Shown here: piece after piece, positions 15,569 through 24,914 of the stretch | How positions within the stretch are numbered: the first letter of the stretch is position 1 | How the letters are laid out: each line of letters starts with the position of its first letter | Origin: Halomarina oriensis | GTDB taxonomy: Archaea; Halobacteriota; Halobacteria; Halobacteriales; Haloarculaceae | Reading direction: 5' to 3' | Length of the DNA: 64,000 bases | NCBI RefSeq assembly: GCF_009791395.1 | Contig: NZ_WSZK01000010.1 | Coordinates: 1-64,000 of the forward strand | The notes under the pieces: model-generated | What the model was told of the DNA's origin: nothing | The model's database searches: none | The model's input: only the letters and a program-made list of their open reading frames with translations | Made by a program: the position numbers and the translations under genes

Positions 15569-17022
15569 GTGAGAACTACTTGGCTTCGCGATGCATCACT
15601 CGCCGACCACTGTCGACTGCTCGAAACAGCTTCGGACCACATCGAACTGGTCCGTCGACTGCCGCTGGCTGAGCTGGTTGGTTACGACGACCGCCACCGG
15701 TTTGCCGCTCGCACGTACTGTCCGCTTCCAATGGTTCGGGCACATCTCTGTCGTGACCTGCTTGGACTGTCGGGGAAGGGGTTCTACGAGTATCTCTCGT
15801 TAGACAACCGAGCAGAGCGCCTCGGCTTCGACGCGACGAGATTTGGGAAGTACAACACCGCGCCAACGCGCCAGACGCTCACGACCGTCTGGGACGAAGT
15901 ACTCACCGACACCACCAAGCGAACTATCCTCTCGCTCAGTCAGCGGCTCGTGGAGCACGCACACGAGAACGACCACGCACTCGACTGTCGACCACCACGG
16001 CGCGTCGACGACGACCACAGCAAGTCAGACCTGCGGGAGCGAGAGACCGGCGAGTTCTCCACCGACCAGATTCGTCAGACCGTTCGACTCGCTCGGGACA
16101 CCGTCTTCGGTGCGTTCGACTCTGGACGAGCTGACAACGCCGTCTACCCGGATAGCCGATTCGCCGAACTGCAGGCGTTCATGTCGCTCAAAAACTGCGG
16201 CACGCCGCAAGGATCGCGACGGATGGCGCAGTTCCGCGGCGACGATGTCACCCCGCACGGCGATACCCACCTCCGAACGGTCGCGAAGTTCGACAAAGAG
16301 CGCATCCTCGACGGATTCACTCAGTCGGTGGTGAACCTCTTGGAGCGGGTCAACCACATCCAGATTCTGCAGTCGCCGGTCACCGTCGCCATCGACATCA
16401 CGACGTGGCAGTTCCACGCTGATAGTGACTTCCCACCGGAGGTGAGCGGGACCGAGCACAGCAGTTCGTCAATGTCGACCTCGTGCTGGCGGACCGAGGA
16501 TTCGAGTCTCACAAGGTCTACCAGACGCTCGACAACCTCGGTGTCTACTACCTCCTGCCAAAGATTTCGCGGTCGCCGGAGTTCGAGGTCACCGAAGAGA
16601 TGGCCGACGCGGGCGTCGATACGCGAGTGAACTGCGGCCAACTGGAGACGACACTGGGGTGCCACGAGTGCCGTGTGCTGTACGTCCCAGAGCGAGACGG
16701 CAGCACACACGCATTCATTACCAATCGGTCGATCGGCCCGGAGCACGCCGCGGCGTGGGTCGAACGCTACGCGAACCGCTGGTGTATCGAGAACGAGTAT
16801 CGCGCCATCAAACAGGAGTTCCTCGCGACGACCTCCTCGACGAGTCACGCCCTCCGGACGTTCTACTTCGTGTTCGGCATTCTCATGTACAACGTCTGGC
16901 GGCTCACCGACGTCCTATTGAAGGCCTCGGTGACTCGCGAGCTGACGACGTACACGCCCGTGTTGACGGCGGGTGAGTTGGCTGACTGGGTTGCGCTCCA
17001 TCTGCACGCCGAACCGGACTGA
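15569..17022 (+). pseudogene. DDE transposase (IS4-superfamily type) with internal out-of-frame deletion
   Basis: The N-terminal 290 residues (15569 to about 16442) and the C-terminal half (about 16442-17022) are both well conserved but lie in different frames. The first part ends at VAIDITTWQFHADSDFPPEV, which has the first catalytic Asp; the second begins RAQQFVNVDLVLADRGFE with the second Asp and continues to RYANRWCIENEYRAIKQEFL with the catalytic Glu. Only about 35 residues separate the two Asp, where this fold usually has 60-80, so about 100 bases appear deleted, shifting the frame. The element is dead. Exact IS family and ends not determined. Confidence 0.8.
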
Positions 17023-17213
17023 AGGAGAGTAACGCGCCGAACATCCCGAGTGGAATAGCGACTGCTCTCTCCTTCTTGCGGCAGATCGGTACTCAGGGAG
17101 TGTTCTCTTGGTACTAGCCGGAGGAATCACATTTCGGGCGGCACTGATTGACCGATTCGACGCCAGCTGGTCGAGCATCAGGGGCAGAAGTCCGGTCGTT
17201 AGCGTTTACACTC

Positions 17214-17341
17214 CGAAGTCAGGGTCACCTGAGCTCGGAGGGTGGATTTCTGTAAACAGGTCGTTTCGGGTCAATAATTTCTCTGTGTGCAGCTGAGAGC
17301 CCACTGAATACCCGTAGATGGTATGCTATCCAGCTCACAGA
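17214..17341 (+). repeat. Diverged direct repeat, copy 2
   Basis: Second copy of the repeat at 11675-11795; same block order (CGAAGTCAG, CTCGGAGGGTGGATTTCTG, CCCGTAGATGGTATGCTATC, CTCACAG). It marks the right edge of the segment that holds the broken transposase. Confidence 0.6.
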
Positions 17342-17617
17342 ATTGGTGTACAATACAGCCCGTGTACGACAGGGAACCTTCACAGGAGGATTGGGGTCCC
17401 CGCTGGTCATCAGGGTCTGGGCCGAGGCACGCCGCGTCGAGTCGACGACGTCCTCGGCGTTGGCGAAGGAGGTGATGTCGTCCTCGTGGACGCCGAGGTG
17501 GATGTCGTCGACAGTGATGTAGAAGATGCGCTCGATGCCGGCGATGGTCGCTTTGGTCGTGGTGTCGACGAGATCGGCCAGTCGAACCTCTCCAGAGGGG
17601 GTGGTGATTGGAATCAT
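17225..17617 (-). pseudogene. Gene fragment of unknown origin
   Basis: The first 75 residues (RLADLVDTTTKATIAGIER, YITVDDIHLGVHEDDITSFA) look like real acidic haloarchaeal protein. The remainder is translated from the diverged repeat and looks random. It is therefore probably a piece of a larger gene that was cut at about 17390 when the repeat-bearing DNA was joined. No family recognised. Confidence 0.35.
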
Positions 17618-17626
17618 GAACTGTGA

Positions 17627-17848
17627 GTATCATACTTCGATTGTAATGTCCCTGCAGGCCATGCGACGAGTATCGCAATTTACTCGAATACCTACGCCTC
17701 ACAGGTATACTACAACGCTCTTCTGAATCCCAGCAACCCGCTTTCGGGCATCAACAACGTTGTTGAGAATTGTGTTGAACGAACTGAGATGTTCGTCATG
17801 GGTGTCATTGAGTACATCTACGACTACGACAACAAGAGTAACTGGTAG
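17627..17848 (+). pseudogene. 5'-truncated gene remnant
   Basis: An open frame with no start codon at its head reads YFDCNVPAGHATSIAIYSN, then NPLSGINNVVENCVERTEMF and VMGVIEYIYDYDNKSNW before a TAG at 17846-17848. The regular amphipathic pattern and codons suggest the C-terminal 70 residues of a former protein. No family recognised. Confidence 0.4.
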
Positions 17849-17880
17849 ACTAGAAATCTAGCAGCGAACTACCTCTATCC

Positions 17881-18053
17881 TTAGATTCGCTCTACTACAA
17901 ACGATAGCTCGTCCGCTATCGAACCGGACTCCTTGTACGCTCTAAGCAGATATCTGGCCCGTTCTGAAGGAGCTTCCACATCGAACTCAAAGGTTTCTTT
18001 TCCCTCATTCGGGGGGAAATCTGACTCCAAGAAGACCTTGAGTTCGTTTTCGC
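17881..18053 (-). pseudogene. 3' fragment of a minus-strand gene
   Basis: The C-terminal 55 residues of this frame (NELKVFLESDFPPNEGKETF, FEFDVEAPSERARYLLRAY, KESGSIADELSFVVERI) look genuine. Upstream of about 18053 the frame turns into the complement of the plus-strand gene and becomes basic. So the 5' part of this gene was replaced by the DNA that holds the next gene. Confidence 0.45.
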
Positions 18054-18859
18054 TACTACCGGTTGTCTTCCGCTCAGTCGGGAAACGGCGAGCAACGAAC
18101 GAGGAGATACGAACTATCCTGACGCGGTTCGCCAAACACATTGATCAGAGTATCGACGACTGGTTTACGATTCACCAGTTGGGAGGAGCGTGGGTCGGAC
18201 GAGGTCTCGAAAATTATGCTCGGACTCTCACATCTCTGCCCGACCGTTGGCAGGGTGCAGACTTCAGCATCTATAAAACAGAATTCGGATTGTACGTCGC
18301 AGAGTTATCTGACAGCGAACTCGTATTCGTGCGGACAGAAGCCGACGACCGTGATGAAGGCGTCTCTGAACTTGAAATTGGCTTTGTAACAGACGGGCAT
18401 CCGGTGCAGTCTCGGCGCTACACACAAATCGCCGCTCAGTTCGGGTTCGACGAACTGACTCCAGGCACTGACCGTGCGCTCCCTTCGCTGCGAGCAGGCT
18501 TCTCTGAGTCAATCCCATTGAACGTCACCGAGCGGGTTATGAAATCGGATCAGCTCGGCTCAGGCGATGAACCGTGGGTTGCTGGCGCGTTTGTCGAGAA
18601 CCCGTTCCGTGACGATGCAGTGAAGCAAGAACTCTTGGACGGCACTCCCGAGGCAGTGCTTGATGACATCGGTGACCACCACCTGTTTGATTTTGAGATG
18701 TTGGAATCATACGACGAGTTGTACTGCGAGTTCAAATCGCACCATCCCGCAAGCGAAGACCACGACTATGAGATGCAGGCGGCATCGATTTCTGCACTCG
18801 AACGAGTGTTCGGCTGGCAGAGCTCTGCTAACGTCAGTATCAGTGCCCGGTATCTCTGA
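18054..18859 (+). pseudogene. 5'-truncated haloarchaeal protein of unknown function
   Basis: The plus-strand frame is open from 17933, but its first 40 residues are the complement of another gene fragment. The believable part starts about 18054 (VFRSVGKRRATNEEIRTIL, FTIHQLGGAWVGRGLENYA) and runs about 265 residues to a normal acidic C-terminus. The chimera could be translated from ATG 17933, but the true N-terminus is probably lost. No family recognised. Confidence 0.5.
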
Positions 18860-18977
18860 GGGCCTCAACTCGGTGAAAGAGGGATACGCCAATACAGAGC
18901 AACGTGTGTGCTGGAATTCGCTGAAGAGGTCCTTCAGGTGGTTGTGTAGCGGCTCAGATTTGGTATAACAATCGCGC

Positions 18978-19496
18978 CTATGGTGAACCCCAAGAGAGGT
19001 TTACGTCTTCGATGGAAATCGTTGACAGCCCATACTCTGCAGGACTCACCTGTGCGAAATCGGAATCATCGGTGAGAATGTGTGGTTTTTCGAATCGGTT
19101 GTTGTATGCCTGCAGGAAGATCGGGACGTCCTTCGGCTGGATCCCAAGCAGCTTTCCGAGTAGTACTGTCGAAGGCTCCGTCCGAGTCTCGTGGAGCGAC
19201 AGTTCACGGACATCGCTAGGCGAAAACTCTGCTCGAATCGATTTGCAGTGAGCCATCACCGCATAGAGTTCTTCAAGCACGCCATCGACATCACGATTGT
19301 CTACTCGTTTTGACCGGTGGAGTCCCTGCGTGATTTCTTCGACAACATATGGGGTGACCTCAGTCTGGTAATCACCAGTGAGAATCCCCTCATTGAATAT
19401 AAGCCGTTCACCGAGCGCCTCAGAATAGATCTCGACAGGGTACTCGGATGCTGTTGCTATGTATATCCAGACGTTGCTATCTAGGACAAGAAACAT
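18978..19496 (-). CDS. PIN-domain toxin
   Basis: 172 aa. FLVLDSNVWIYIA holds the first PIN Asp (D6), a VVEEITQGLHR helix gives the second acidic position and ILTDDSDFAQV near residue 145 the others. The final IEDVNLSWGSP is an ordinary PIN tail. PIN toxins cut RNA with Mg ions. It starts 6 bases after the stop of a 54-aa gene that should be its antitoxin. Confidence 0.7.
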   Translation of the reverse strand: MFLVLDSNVWIYIATASEYPVEIYSEALGERLIFNEGILTGDYQTEVTPYVVEEITQGLHRSKRVDNRDVDGVLEELYAVMAHCKSIRAEFSPSDVRELSLHETRTEPSTVLLGKLLGIQPKDVPIFLQAYNNRFEKPHILTDDSDFAQVSPAEYGLSTISIEDVNLSWGSP

Positions 19497-19502
19497 CCGC
19501 CG

Positions 19503-19667
19503 TCAGTCGTCGGCAAGAAGGGGAGATTCTGTAGAGGTGTCGTCCTCTCGAAGCGCCGCCCGGTCCCAGTCGAGGTCCGAATTGCGTTCTTCGAGACGAG
19601 CCTGAGCAGCGACTGCGTCTTCGTCGCTGAGGGCACGTTCCCAGAGGGTGGCTGCTTTGTCGCTCAT
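19503..19667 (-). CDS. Small antitoxin partner of the PIN toxin
   Basis: 54 aa: a short N-terminal helix (MSDKAATLWERALSDEDAVA), a charged middle (ARLEERNSDLDWDRAALRE) and a disordered acidic tail. No DNA-binding domain is evident, so it may bind the toxin only. Gene order (small acidic protein, 6-base gap, PIN toxin) supports the assignment; no sequence family is recognised. Confidence 0.55.
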   Translation of the reverse strand: MSDKAATLWERALSDEDAVAAQARLEERNSDLDWDRAALREDDTSTESPLLADD

Positions 19668-20095
19668 AGTCGGTCTCTGTTAGTACAGTGGAGGGTAGTT
19701 GTCCGTATAAGAGTACTGGTCAGGAGGACAGCTCCGTACTCGCCCCGAGCTGTTGGGGGACTGGCTAACGGAGTATTGCCCACCGGTTGTGGGGCGGTCA
19801 ACACCCCACGTTTCCGCTGTAGGTGTGCCGTATCTGGGCTCTATTTCCACCTCTGGGGTACTCTCGCCGCGACAACCACTTTCCCGACTTGCACTTCCAG
19901 AGCAGGAAGTGAACTTTAGCTCGCCCAGGGGGTTTAGCGTCAGAACCAAGCGCAGTTTTTCAAATGCATACTACCTACTCGCTCCCCGTACTCGCTCGTT
20001 GAGGTGGGAGGCTTTGCGCCTATATTCAGCTAATATCGAGAAGCACCGTATGAACGCGTCACAAGGTATTTACCCCGATGTACGCTCGCTGACGT
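19668..20095. other. Intergenic stretch with an ORB-like element
   Basis: About 430 bases. It holds the ORB-like 22-mer at 19801-19822, a short hairpin CTTCC-AGAGCA-GGAAG near 19903, and an AT-rich TATATTCAGCTAATATC just upstream of the next gene. No initiator gene is near, and only one good ORB copy is seen. Confidence 0.45.
19801..19822 (-). promoter_or_regulatory. ORB-like origin-recognition element, copy 1
   Basis: Its complement reads CTACAGCGGAAACGTGGGG plus TGT, which resembles the haloarchaeal origin recognition box core GGAAACNNNGGGG bound by Orc1/Cdc6. The exact 22-mer occurs again at 56041-56062 in the same orientation. Confidence 0.45.
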
Positions 20096-20539
20096 ATGCC
20101 TTCCGTCTTGAATACGGTTGTCGCACTTGCAGGTGTCCTCGTCGTGGTTGGCGCTCTCACCGCAGGGTTCGGACTGTACGAGCAGGCAACCAACACGTGC
20201 ACGCCTGGAAGTAGCCTCCACATCACCCATCTCCAGCCGAACGAAACAGTCGAAGACACGCATCAGCAGGACTTTGAGAACCTCTCAGCGGACCAGCAAA
20301 CCGCCCTTCGTGACGAACTTCCGGTCAACGACTCTGTCCGCGTTGAAGAGACTGGGTCGTACGATGGCATCATCAATACCGTAGTGACGTACCAAGATGA
20401 GCGATACTACATTGGCCGCATCGAGCACTCGGACTGCTCACCAGACAACCGATCGTATCTCGTCATTGGAGGTGGGGCGATGCTGGTCGGTAGTTTTGGA
20501 GCGGCTTTCGTTATTGCCATACGAGCAAGTCGGTGGTGA
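20096..20539 (+). CDS. Membrane protein with extracellular domain and two terminal helices
   Basis: 147 aa. TM segments at about 8-26 (VALAGVLVVVGALTAGFGL) and 122-141 (YLVIGGGAMLVGSFGAAFV). Between them a domain with FENLSADQQTALRDELPVND and NTVVTYQDERYYIG, the same LS-AD-x-LRD helix and V-Y-YY strand as in the proteins at 9628 and 61832. Function unknown. Confidence 0.65.
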   Translation: MPSVLNTVVALAGVLVVVGALTAGFGLYEQATNTCTPGSSLHITHLQPNETVEDTHQQDFENLSADQQTALRDELPVNDSVRVEETGSYDGIINTVVTYQDERYYIGRIEHSDCSPDNRSYLVIGGGAMLVGSFGAAFVIAIRASRW

Positions 20540-20673
20540 AATACTGTCACGACCGAGACAAGTGTGCCGATGAGGAGGTATTTCCAACACTCTGCGAGCA
20601 GTGTGTATGACCGTTTCATCAATTCAGTAATAACAGCTGATATGCTCTCCTCCTGTGTTGGGAGGGTCACTCA

Positions 20674-21945
20674 ATGAGAGCGCTCACGAACGAAAAGGCA
20701 TCTGGCCTGCCTGCAGGTAGAATTCTCAAGTACTACCTGTACAAGGCCACGAAGGGGGTCGAGTTCTATCGGCCGATTATGTATCTCTTCTTTCTCGCGC
20801 AGGGACTCTCGTTTACGGAAATCGCAATTCTCGAAGTCATCTACAATCTCACGACCTTACTCGGTGAGATACCGACTGGGTACATCGGAGACCGAATCGG
20901 TCGTCGACAAAGCTTGCTCGTCGGAACGACGCTGATCACTGTCACGCTCGTCGGTATCGGATTTGCCGATTCGTTTCTCCCGCTAGCAGGGCTGTACGTG
21001 TTGTGGTCGATGGGCTATAACTTCCGCTCGGGAAGTGAGGACGCATGGCTGTACGATACGCTCTCTGATGAGGATTCGACCGACAACTTCGCCCATATCC
21101 GTGGTCGTGGCGAAGCCGTGTCGATGGCGGTCGGGGTCGGTGCAGCAGTTCTAGGTGGGTATCTAGGGAGTATCGACCTCTCGTATCCGTGGTTCGTCGC
21201 CGCTGGTGTTACTGGGATGGGTATCATCGTTCTACTGACGCTCGACGAACCAGAGTCGTTCGAACAGGAGGAATCCGATGAACTGAGTCTTCGTCAGACG
21301 GTCGGTATCGTCAGTGACGTCCTCGGGCACCCTACGCTCCGGGCGTTTCTCCTGTACTACTACGTCCTCTATGCGGCCGTTTCGTACCTCGTGTTCATCT
21401 TCTTCCAGCCGGTGTTTCAGACGGTCGTCCTCGATTTCGGCGTCAGTCAGTCGCTGGTTGAGTCGCTGCTCGGGTGGTTCTACGCTGCCTACAGTCTCGT
21501 CGGTGCGCTCCTCAGTTACTACACCGGAGCGATCAAGCGGGTGGTCGGCCTGCAGACGTGGTTCGTGGTCTTACCCTTCGCTGTCGGTACGACGCTCGTC
21601 GCGATGTATTTCGTCCCGATTCTGGCGTTACCGACGTTCTTGTTGATTCGAGGACTCTCTGATGTCACTCGATCACTCGCTGGACAGTACATCAACGACC
21701 GAATCGACTCGCTCGGCAGAGCAACCGTTCTGAGTGCGATGGCGATGGTCAGCGGTCTCGCGGTCATCCCATTCCAACTCGGGAGTGGCCTCATCTCAGA
21801 TACTGTCTCGCCACTGTTCGCGCTGGGTGTCGGTGGAATCGTTCTCCTGATCGGGTCGACCGTCATCCTCCTCTGGGAAACCCCCGTCACCGATGAACAG
21901 CCAGATACTCGTTCCGGGGGACGACATCAAGAAGAGCAAGTGTGA
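20674..21945 (+). CDS. MFS transporter
   Basis: 423 aa with about 12 hydrophobic segments in two halves. The MFS signature after the second helix is present as GYIGDRIGRRQSLLVG. SMGYNFRSGSEDAWLYDTL in helix 4-5 is typical of a subfamily of haloarchaeal and bacterial MFS proteins of unknown substrate. The C-terminus is a short hydrophilic tail. Single gene; the substrate cannot be predicted, though efflux is likely for this type. Confidence 0.8.
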   Translation: MRALTNEKASGLPAGRILKYYLYKATKGVEFYRPIMYLFFLAQGLSFTEIAILEVIYNLTTLLGEIPTGYIGDRIGRRQSLLVGTTLITVTLVGIGFADSFLPLAGLYVLWSMGYNFRSGSEDAWLYDTLSDEDSTDNFAHIRGRGEAVSMAVGVGAAVLGGYLGSIDLSYPWFVAAGVTGMGIIVLLTLDEPESFEQEESDELSLRQTVGIVSDVLGHPTLRAFLLYYYVLYAAVSYLVFIFFQPVFQTVVLDFGVSQSLVESLLGWFYAAYSLVGALLSYYTGAIKRVVGLQTWFVVLPFAVGTTLVAMYFVPILALPTFLLIRGLSDVTRSLAGQYINDRIDSLGRATVLSAMAMVSGLAVIPFQLGSGLISDTVSPLFALGVGGIVLLIGSTVILLWETPVTDEQPDTRSGGRHQEEQV

Positions 21946-22073
21946 GCCCTGAAACCTGGATTTGAGAGATGCCGTACATCGAGTGTCGGCTGCTTCCTCA
22001 AGTGGAGTCACAAGGCATCACGCGTTTTCGAACCTGATTCATCGAGTGAGTCTATGTGTCTGATTGCGCTCGA

Positions 22074-22418
22074 TCAGGCCATCATCGTCCGACAGCTCTC
22101 GGCGCATTCTCGAAGGACTTCCGCGCAGGTCTGGCAGTGGTCGGCGTCGTGCTGCTCGCACTCTTCAGCACAGGCCTCACACGCGCCTGCACAAGCCTCG
22201 GCGATGCCATGATTGTAGTCGGACTGCCGGAGACAGGTCCGGGCACAAAGTGCGGCGATGTCAGCGACGTCCCGACAGAGCCGGACGCACTCGGCCATCT
22301 CCTCGCCTTCGCCCGCACACTCGTCAGCGCACCACTCACAGGCCTGGACGGCCTCGAAACAGTCGTCGATGCAGTTCTGGGTGTTCTCGTCGAGGTGACT
22401 GAGGTCTTGCAGTACCAT
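22074..22418 (-). CDS. Csp-like four-helix copper storage protein
   Basis: 114 aa from ATG 22418. Seventeen cysteines are placed on amphipathic helices (CIDDCFEAVQACEWCADEC; CVRLCRD; LCARTC; ACAGACEACAEEC; CQTCAEVLRECAESC), the pattern of the DUF326/Csp family, whose four-helix bundles hold many Cu(I) ions inside a tube of thiolates. No signal peptide, so a cytosolic Csp3-like store. It lies close to the DUF4396 and TRASH-regulator genes, fitting a copper island. Confidence 0.85.
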   Translation of the reverse strand: MVLQDLSHLDENTQNCIDDCFEAVQACEWCADECAGEGEEMAECVRLCRDVADIAALCARTCLRQSDYNHGIAEACAGACEACAEECEQHDADHCQTCAEVLRECAESCRTMMA

Positions 22419-22459
22419 TGCCTTTCGATAAACGAGTGACTGCTTCAAGCGGTTTTTCG

Positions 22460-22639
22460 CTAACAGAATGAACCACCGTGTGCCAGCACTACGTTGATAC
22501 GGTATGAGCAGACCTCCCACTCAGCGGTCGTGAGCCGTCCGTCGGACGAATCATCCTCCCGCAACTGGTTTAGGAATCGAAAGTGAGCGACGTCTGGACT
22601 CGCCCTTCGAAAAACAGTGTCCGCGTGGTCGGCGCTCAT
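22460..22639 (-). CDS. Possible small protein
   Basis: A 59-aa frame (MSADHADTVFRRASPDVAHF...) directly upstream of the copper-storage gene on the same strand, with acidic composition up to residue 45. The last 14 residues look less natural. Could be a real small gene or chance. Confidence 0.25.
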   Translation of the reverse strand: MSADHADTVFRRASPDVAHFRFLNQLREDDSSDGRLTTAEWEVCSYRINVVLAHGGSFC

Positions 22640-22773
22640 CGGAGAACCATCAATCGTGGGTGGGCACCAAACCGTCCCACGGGCAGGATCGGAGGTATCG
22701 CAGTATCGAACGTTGGCTTTGGAAGCTAAGGGGTAAATGCGTTAAAAAAGGCGTTCGAACACTGTGACGAGCA

Positions 22774-23547
22774 ATGGTTGAAGATGTCGAGGTGACAGCG
22801 GCCCCACTGGCACAGTCGCCCGAAGGGATTGGCGGTCTCGTAAAACAAATCGAGCACACGCTGAAGCCGGCCCGGGAGGTCCTCGTGCCCATTCTCTCGG
22901 ACCCGGTCATCGTCGGTACGTGGGCGCTCGTCGTCCTCGCGTGTGTCGGCGTGTTGTGGTGGGACCTCCGGTCGAACAACGAGCCGCTCGGGTCGATGAT
23001 GAAGGGCGTCTGGACACTCGTCGTGCTGTATTCCGGGCCGTTCGGACTCGCCGTCTACTGGTACACCGGTCGAACGCAGATCGCACATGACTCGTTGTGG
23101 CGACGGGGGTTTCGCTCGACCGCGCACTGTTACTCGGGGTGTGGCGCGGGCGAGGTCGTCGGTATCACGCTCGCACAGGGGATCCTCGCACTTACTGTCG
23201 GGTGGGTCGCCGCCGTCACGTTCGGCTTCGCGTATCTCTTTGGCTACGCGCTGACCATCGGCCCGCTGATGCAGGATGGCGTCGGGTTCAAAGAGGCGAC
23301 CTGGGACGCACTGTTGAGTGAGACGCCGTCCATCACCGTCATGGAGATCTTCGCCATCGGGACCGACCTCCTGTTGGCCGCCGACGCGCACATGGGTGAG
23401 ATTCTGTTCTGGTCGGCACTCGCGTTCTCGCTGTCGATCGGCTTCCTCGTCGCGTGGCCGGTCAACGTCCTGCTCGTGGAGTTCGGGGTCAAAGAAGGAA
23501 TGAGCAACCCTGCTGAGATGCGCGAGAGCGCATCGTCGGCTGATTAG
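22774..23547 (+). CDS. DUF4396 membrane protein
   Basis: 257 aa. TM segments: WALVVLACVGVLWWDL, WTLVVLYSGPFGLAVYW, LAQGILALTVGWVAAVTFGF, a fourth after the acidic loop, and WSALAFSLSIGFLVAWPVNV. The central TAHCYSGCGAGEVVG, with its Cys-x-x-x-Cys near the membrane, is the DUF4396 signature. These proteins often sit beside copper and heavy-metal genes. The next gene, a TRASH regulator, follows 6 bases after the stop, so both are one transcript. Confidence 0.75.
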   Translation: MVEDVEVTAAPLAQSPEGIGGLVKQIEHTLKPAREVLVPILSDPVIVGTWALVVLACVGVLWWDLRSNNEPLGSMMKGVWTLVVLYSGPFGLAVYWYTGRTQIAHDSLWRRGFRSTAHCYSGCGAGEVVGITLAQGILALTVGWVAAVTFGFAYLFGYALTIGPLMQDGVGFKEATWDALLSETPSITVMEIFAIGTDLLLAADAHMGEILFWSALAFSLSIGFLVAWPVNVLLVEFGVKEGMSNPAEMRESASSAD

Positions 23548-23553
23548 ATTCTC

Positions 23554-24159
23554 ATGGCACAGTTCGATGACATCGACCGGCGAATCCTCGCGTTCTTGAT
23601 GGAAGACGCACGGCGGTCGTTCCGTGAGATTGCCGACGAGGTCGACCGCTCCGCACCGACCGTCTCGAACCGGGTCGAACGGCTGGAAGAACTGGGTGTT
23701 ATCCGACGGTTCACCGTCGATATCGACCGTTCGGCGCTCTCTGGGACCAACCGATCGTTGCTTACCGTCTCGACAGCACCGCGCACAGCATCCGCTCTCG
23801 GAAGCGAACTTGCTGACCACGATGCTGTCGAACACGTCTTCCGGGGAGTCGGTGGGAAGGTCGTGGCGACAGTCCTGATGAGCTCTTCAGACCTTGAGTA
23901 CCTCCTCAGCGACCTTTCGGAAGAGTTCGACACTGCTGACTGGTCGGTCGAACCGCTCGCCGAATCCAAGTGGCATCCGCAACTCGGTGGAGAAGATGCG
24001 TTCGGCCTGGTCTGCACTATCTGTGGGAACACGATTTCCGAAGGAGGGGAGACCGTCGAGGTCGACAGCGGTGACCGCCATGCTGTCTGCTGTTCGTCGT
24101 GTGCGACGGCAATCTCCGAGCAGTACGAACGACTGGCTGCCGAAGAAGAGACACCGTAG
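23554..24159 (+). CDS. Lrp/AsnC regulator with C-terminal TRASH metal-sensing domain
   Basis: 201 aa. Residues 1-60 are an AsnC-type winged helix (IDRRILAFLMEDARRSFREI, SNRVERLEELGVIRRF), followed by an effector-like domain. The C-terminus CTICGN ... HAVCCSSC is a TRASH motif, known from archaeal CopR/CopT-type copper regulators. Co-transcribed with the DUF4396 gene. A paralogue with the same layout lies at 37063-37653. Confidence 0.8.
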   Translation: MAQFDDIDRRILAFLMEDARRSFREIADEVDRSAPTVSNRVERLEELGVIRRFTVDIDRSALSGTNRSLLTVSTAPRTASALGSELADHDAVEHVFRGVGGKVVATVLMSSSDLEYLLSDLSEEFDTADWSVEPLAESKWHPQLGGEDAFGLVCTICGNTISEGGETVEVDSGDRHAVCCSSCATAISEQYERLAAEEETP

Positions 24160-24206
24160 GTGTAGACGCCACACCGCAAAACGACAGGAATTCATAACAG
24201 ACAATC

Positions 24207-24863
24207 ATGGTCCCCAACTCACCACAGAATCCGCGCACCATTGGTGGGATCGAGACGGCCCATCGTGAACTGCCACTCGTGTTGGCACAGTCTGCCCGTA
24301 CCGGCGGATATGCGTTCGTGATGGGAGCGGTTCTGATGGGGCTCGCCTTCATCACGAACCCGGTGCCGGACCCTTCGTTTCCATGGGCGACCCTCCCCGA
24401 CTCCATGCGCATCGGATTTGCTCAGCCACGAATCGAACACTGGCCAGTATCGTACACGGTCGGGCTCTGGCTCATCGTCTTTTCACTCCCGTTGGCCATC
24501 ATCGATGCATATCGGCGTACTGGGCGACAGCGCTTCCCAACTCCGCGGTTATGGTTCACTGCGGTTCCCGTCGCGTTGATGTTCACACTGACGACGTACT
24601 GTCGGTTTTTCTGGCCCAAACTCCATCCAGCGACGTGGAACGCCCCCTCGTATACGCTCGTCTGCTGGGGGTACTGTTCGACGTACATCCCGCTCTGGAG
24701 TAACCTTGCGTACGCAGTTGCATTGCTTGGCGTCGGAGCGACGCTCCTCATATATCGGAACGCGAAATTCGCTACACACTCGCTTGCAATCTTCGGCGTC
24801 CTCGCGTTCCCACTCGGTATACCAGCTCTGTACGAAGCATACCAGCAGCATACCTCACTCTAG
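24207..24863 (+). CDS. Membrane protein of unknown function
   Basis: 218 aa with about five hydrophobic segments (YAFVMGAVLMGLAFIT; YTVGLWLIVFSLPLAIID; LWFTAVPVALMFTLTTYC; LAYAVALLGVGATLLIY; LAIFGVLAFPLGIPALY). An outside loop has Cys and Trp residues around WNAPSYTLVCWGYC. Not recognised. It follows the regulator by 47 bases but could be separate. Confidence 0.6.
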   Translation: MVPNSPQNPRTIGGIETAHRELPLVLAQSARTGGYAFVMGAVLMGLAFITNPVPDPSFPWATLPDSMRIGFAQPRIEHWPVSYTVGLWLIVFSLPLAIIDAYRRTGRQRFPTPRLWFTAVPVALMFTLTTYCRFFWPKLHPATWNAPSYTLVCWGYCSTYIPLWSNLAYAVALLGVGATLLIYRNAKFATHSLAIFGVLAFPLGIPALYEAYQQHTSL

Positions 24864-24914
24864 ATGAAACGGAGTCGTGTTGTCAACGTGTCGTCCTTCT
24901 ACAACCAGATTCGA

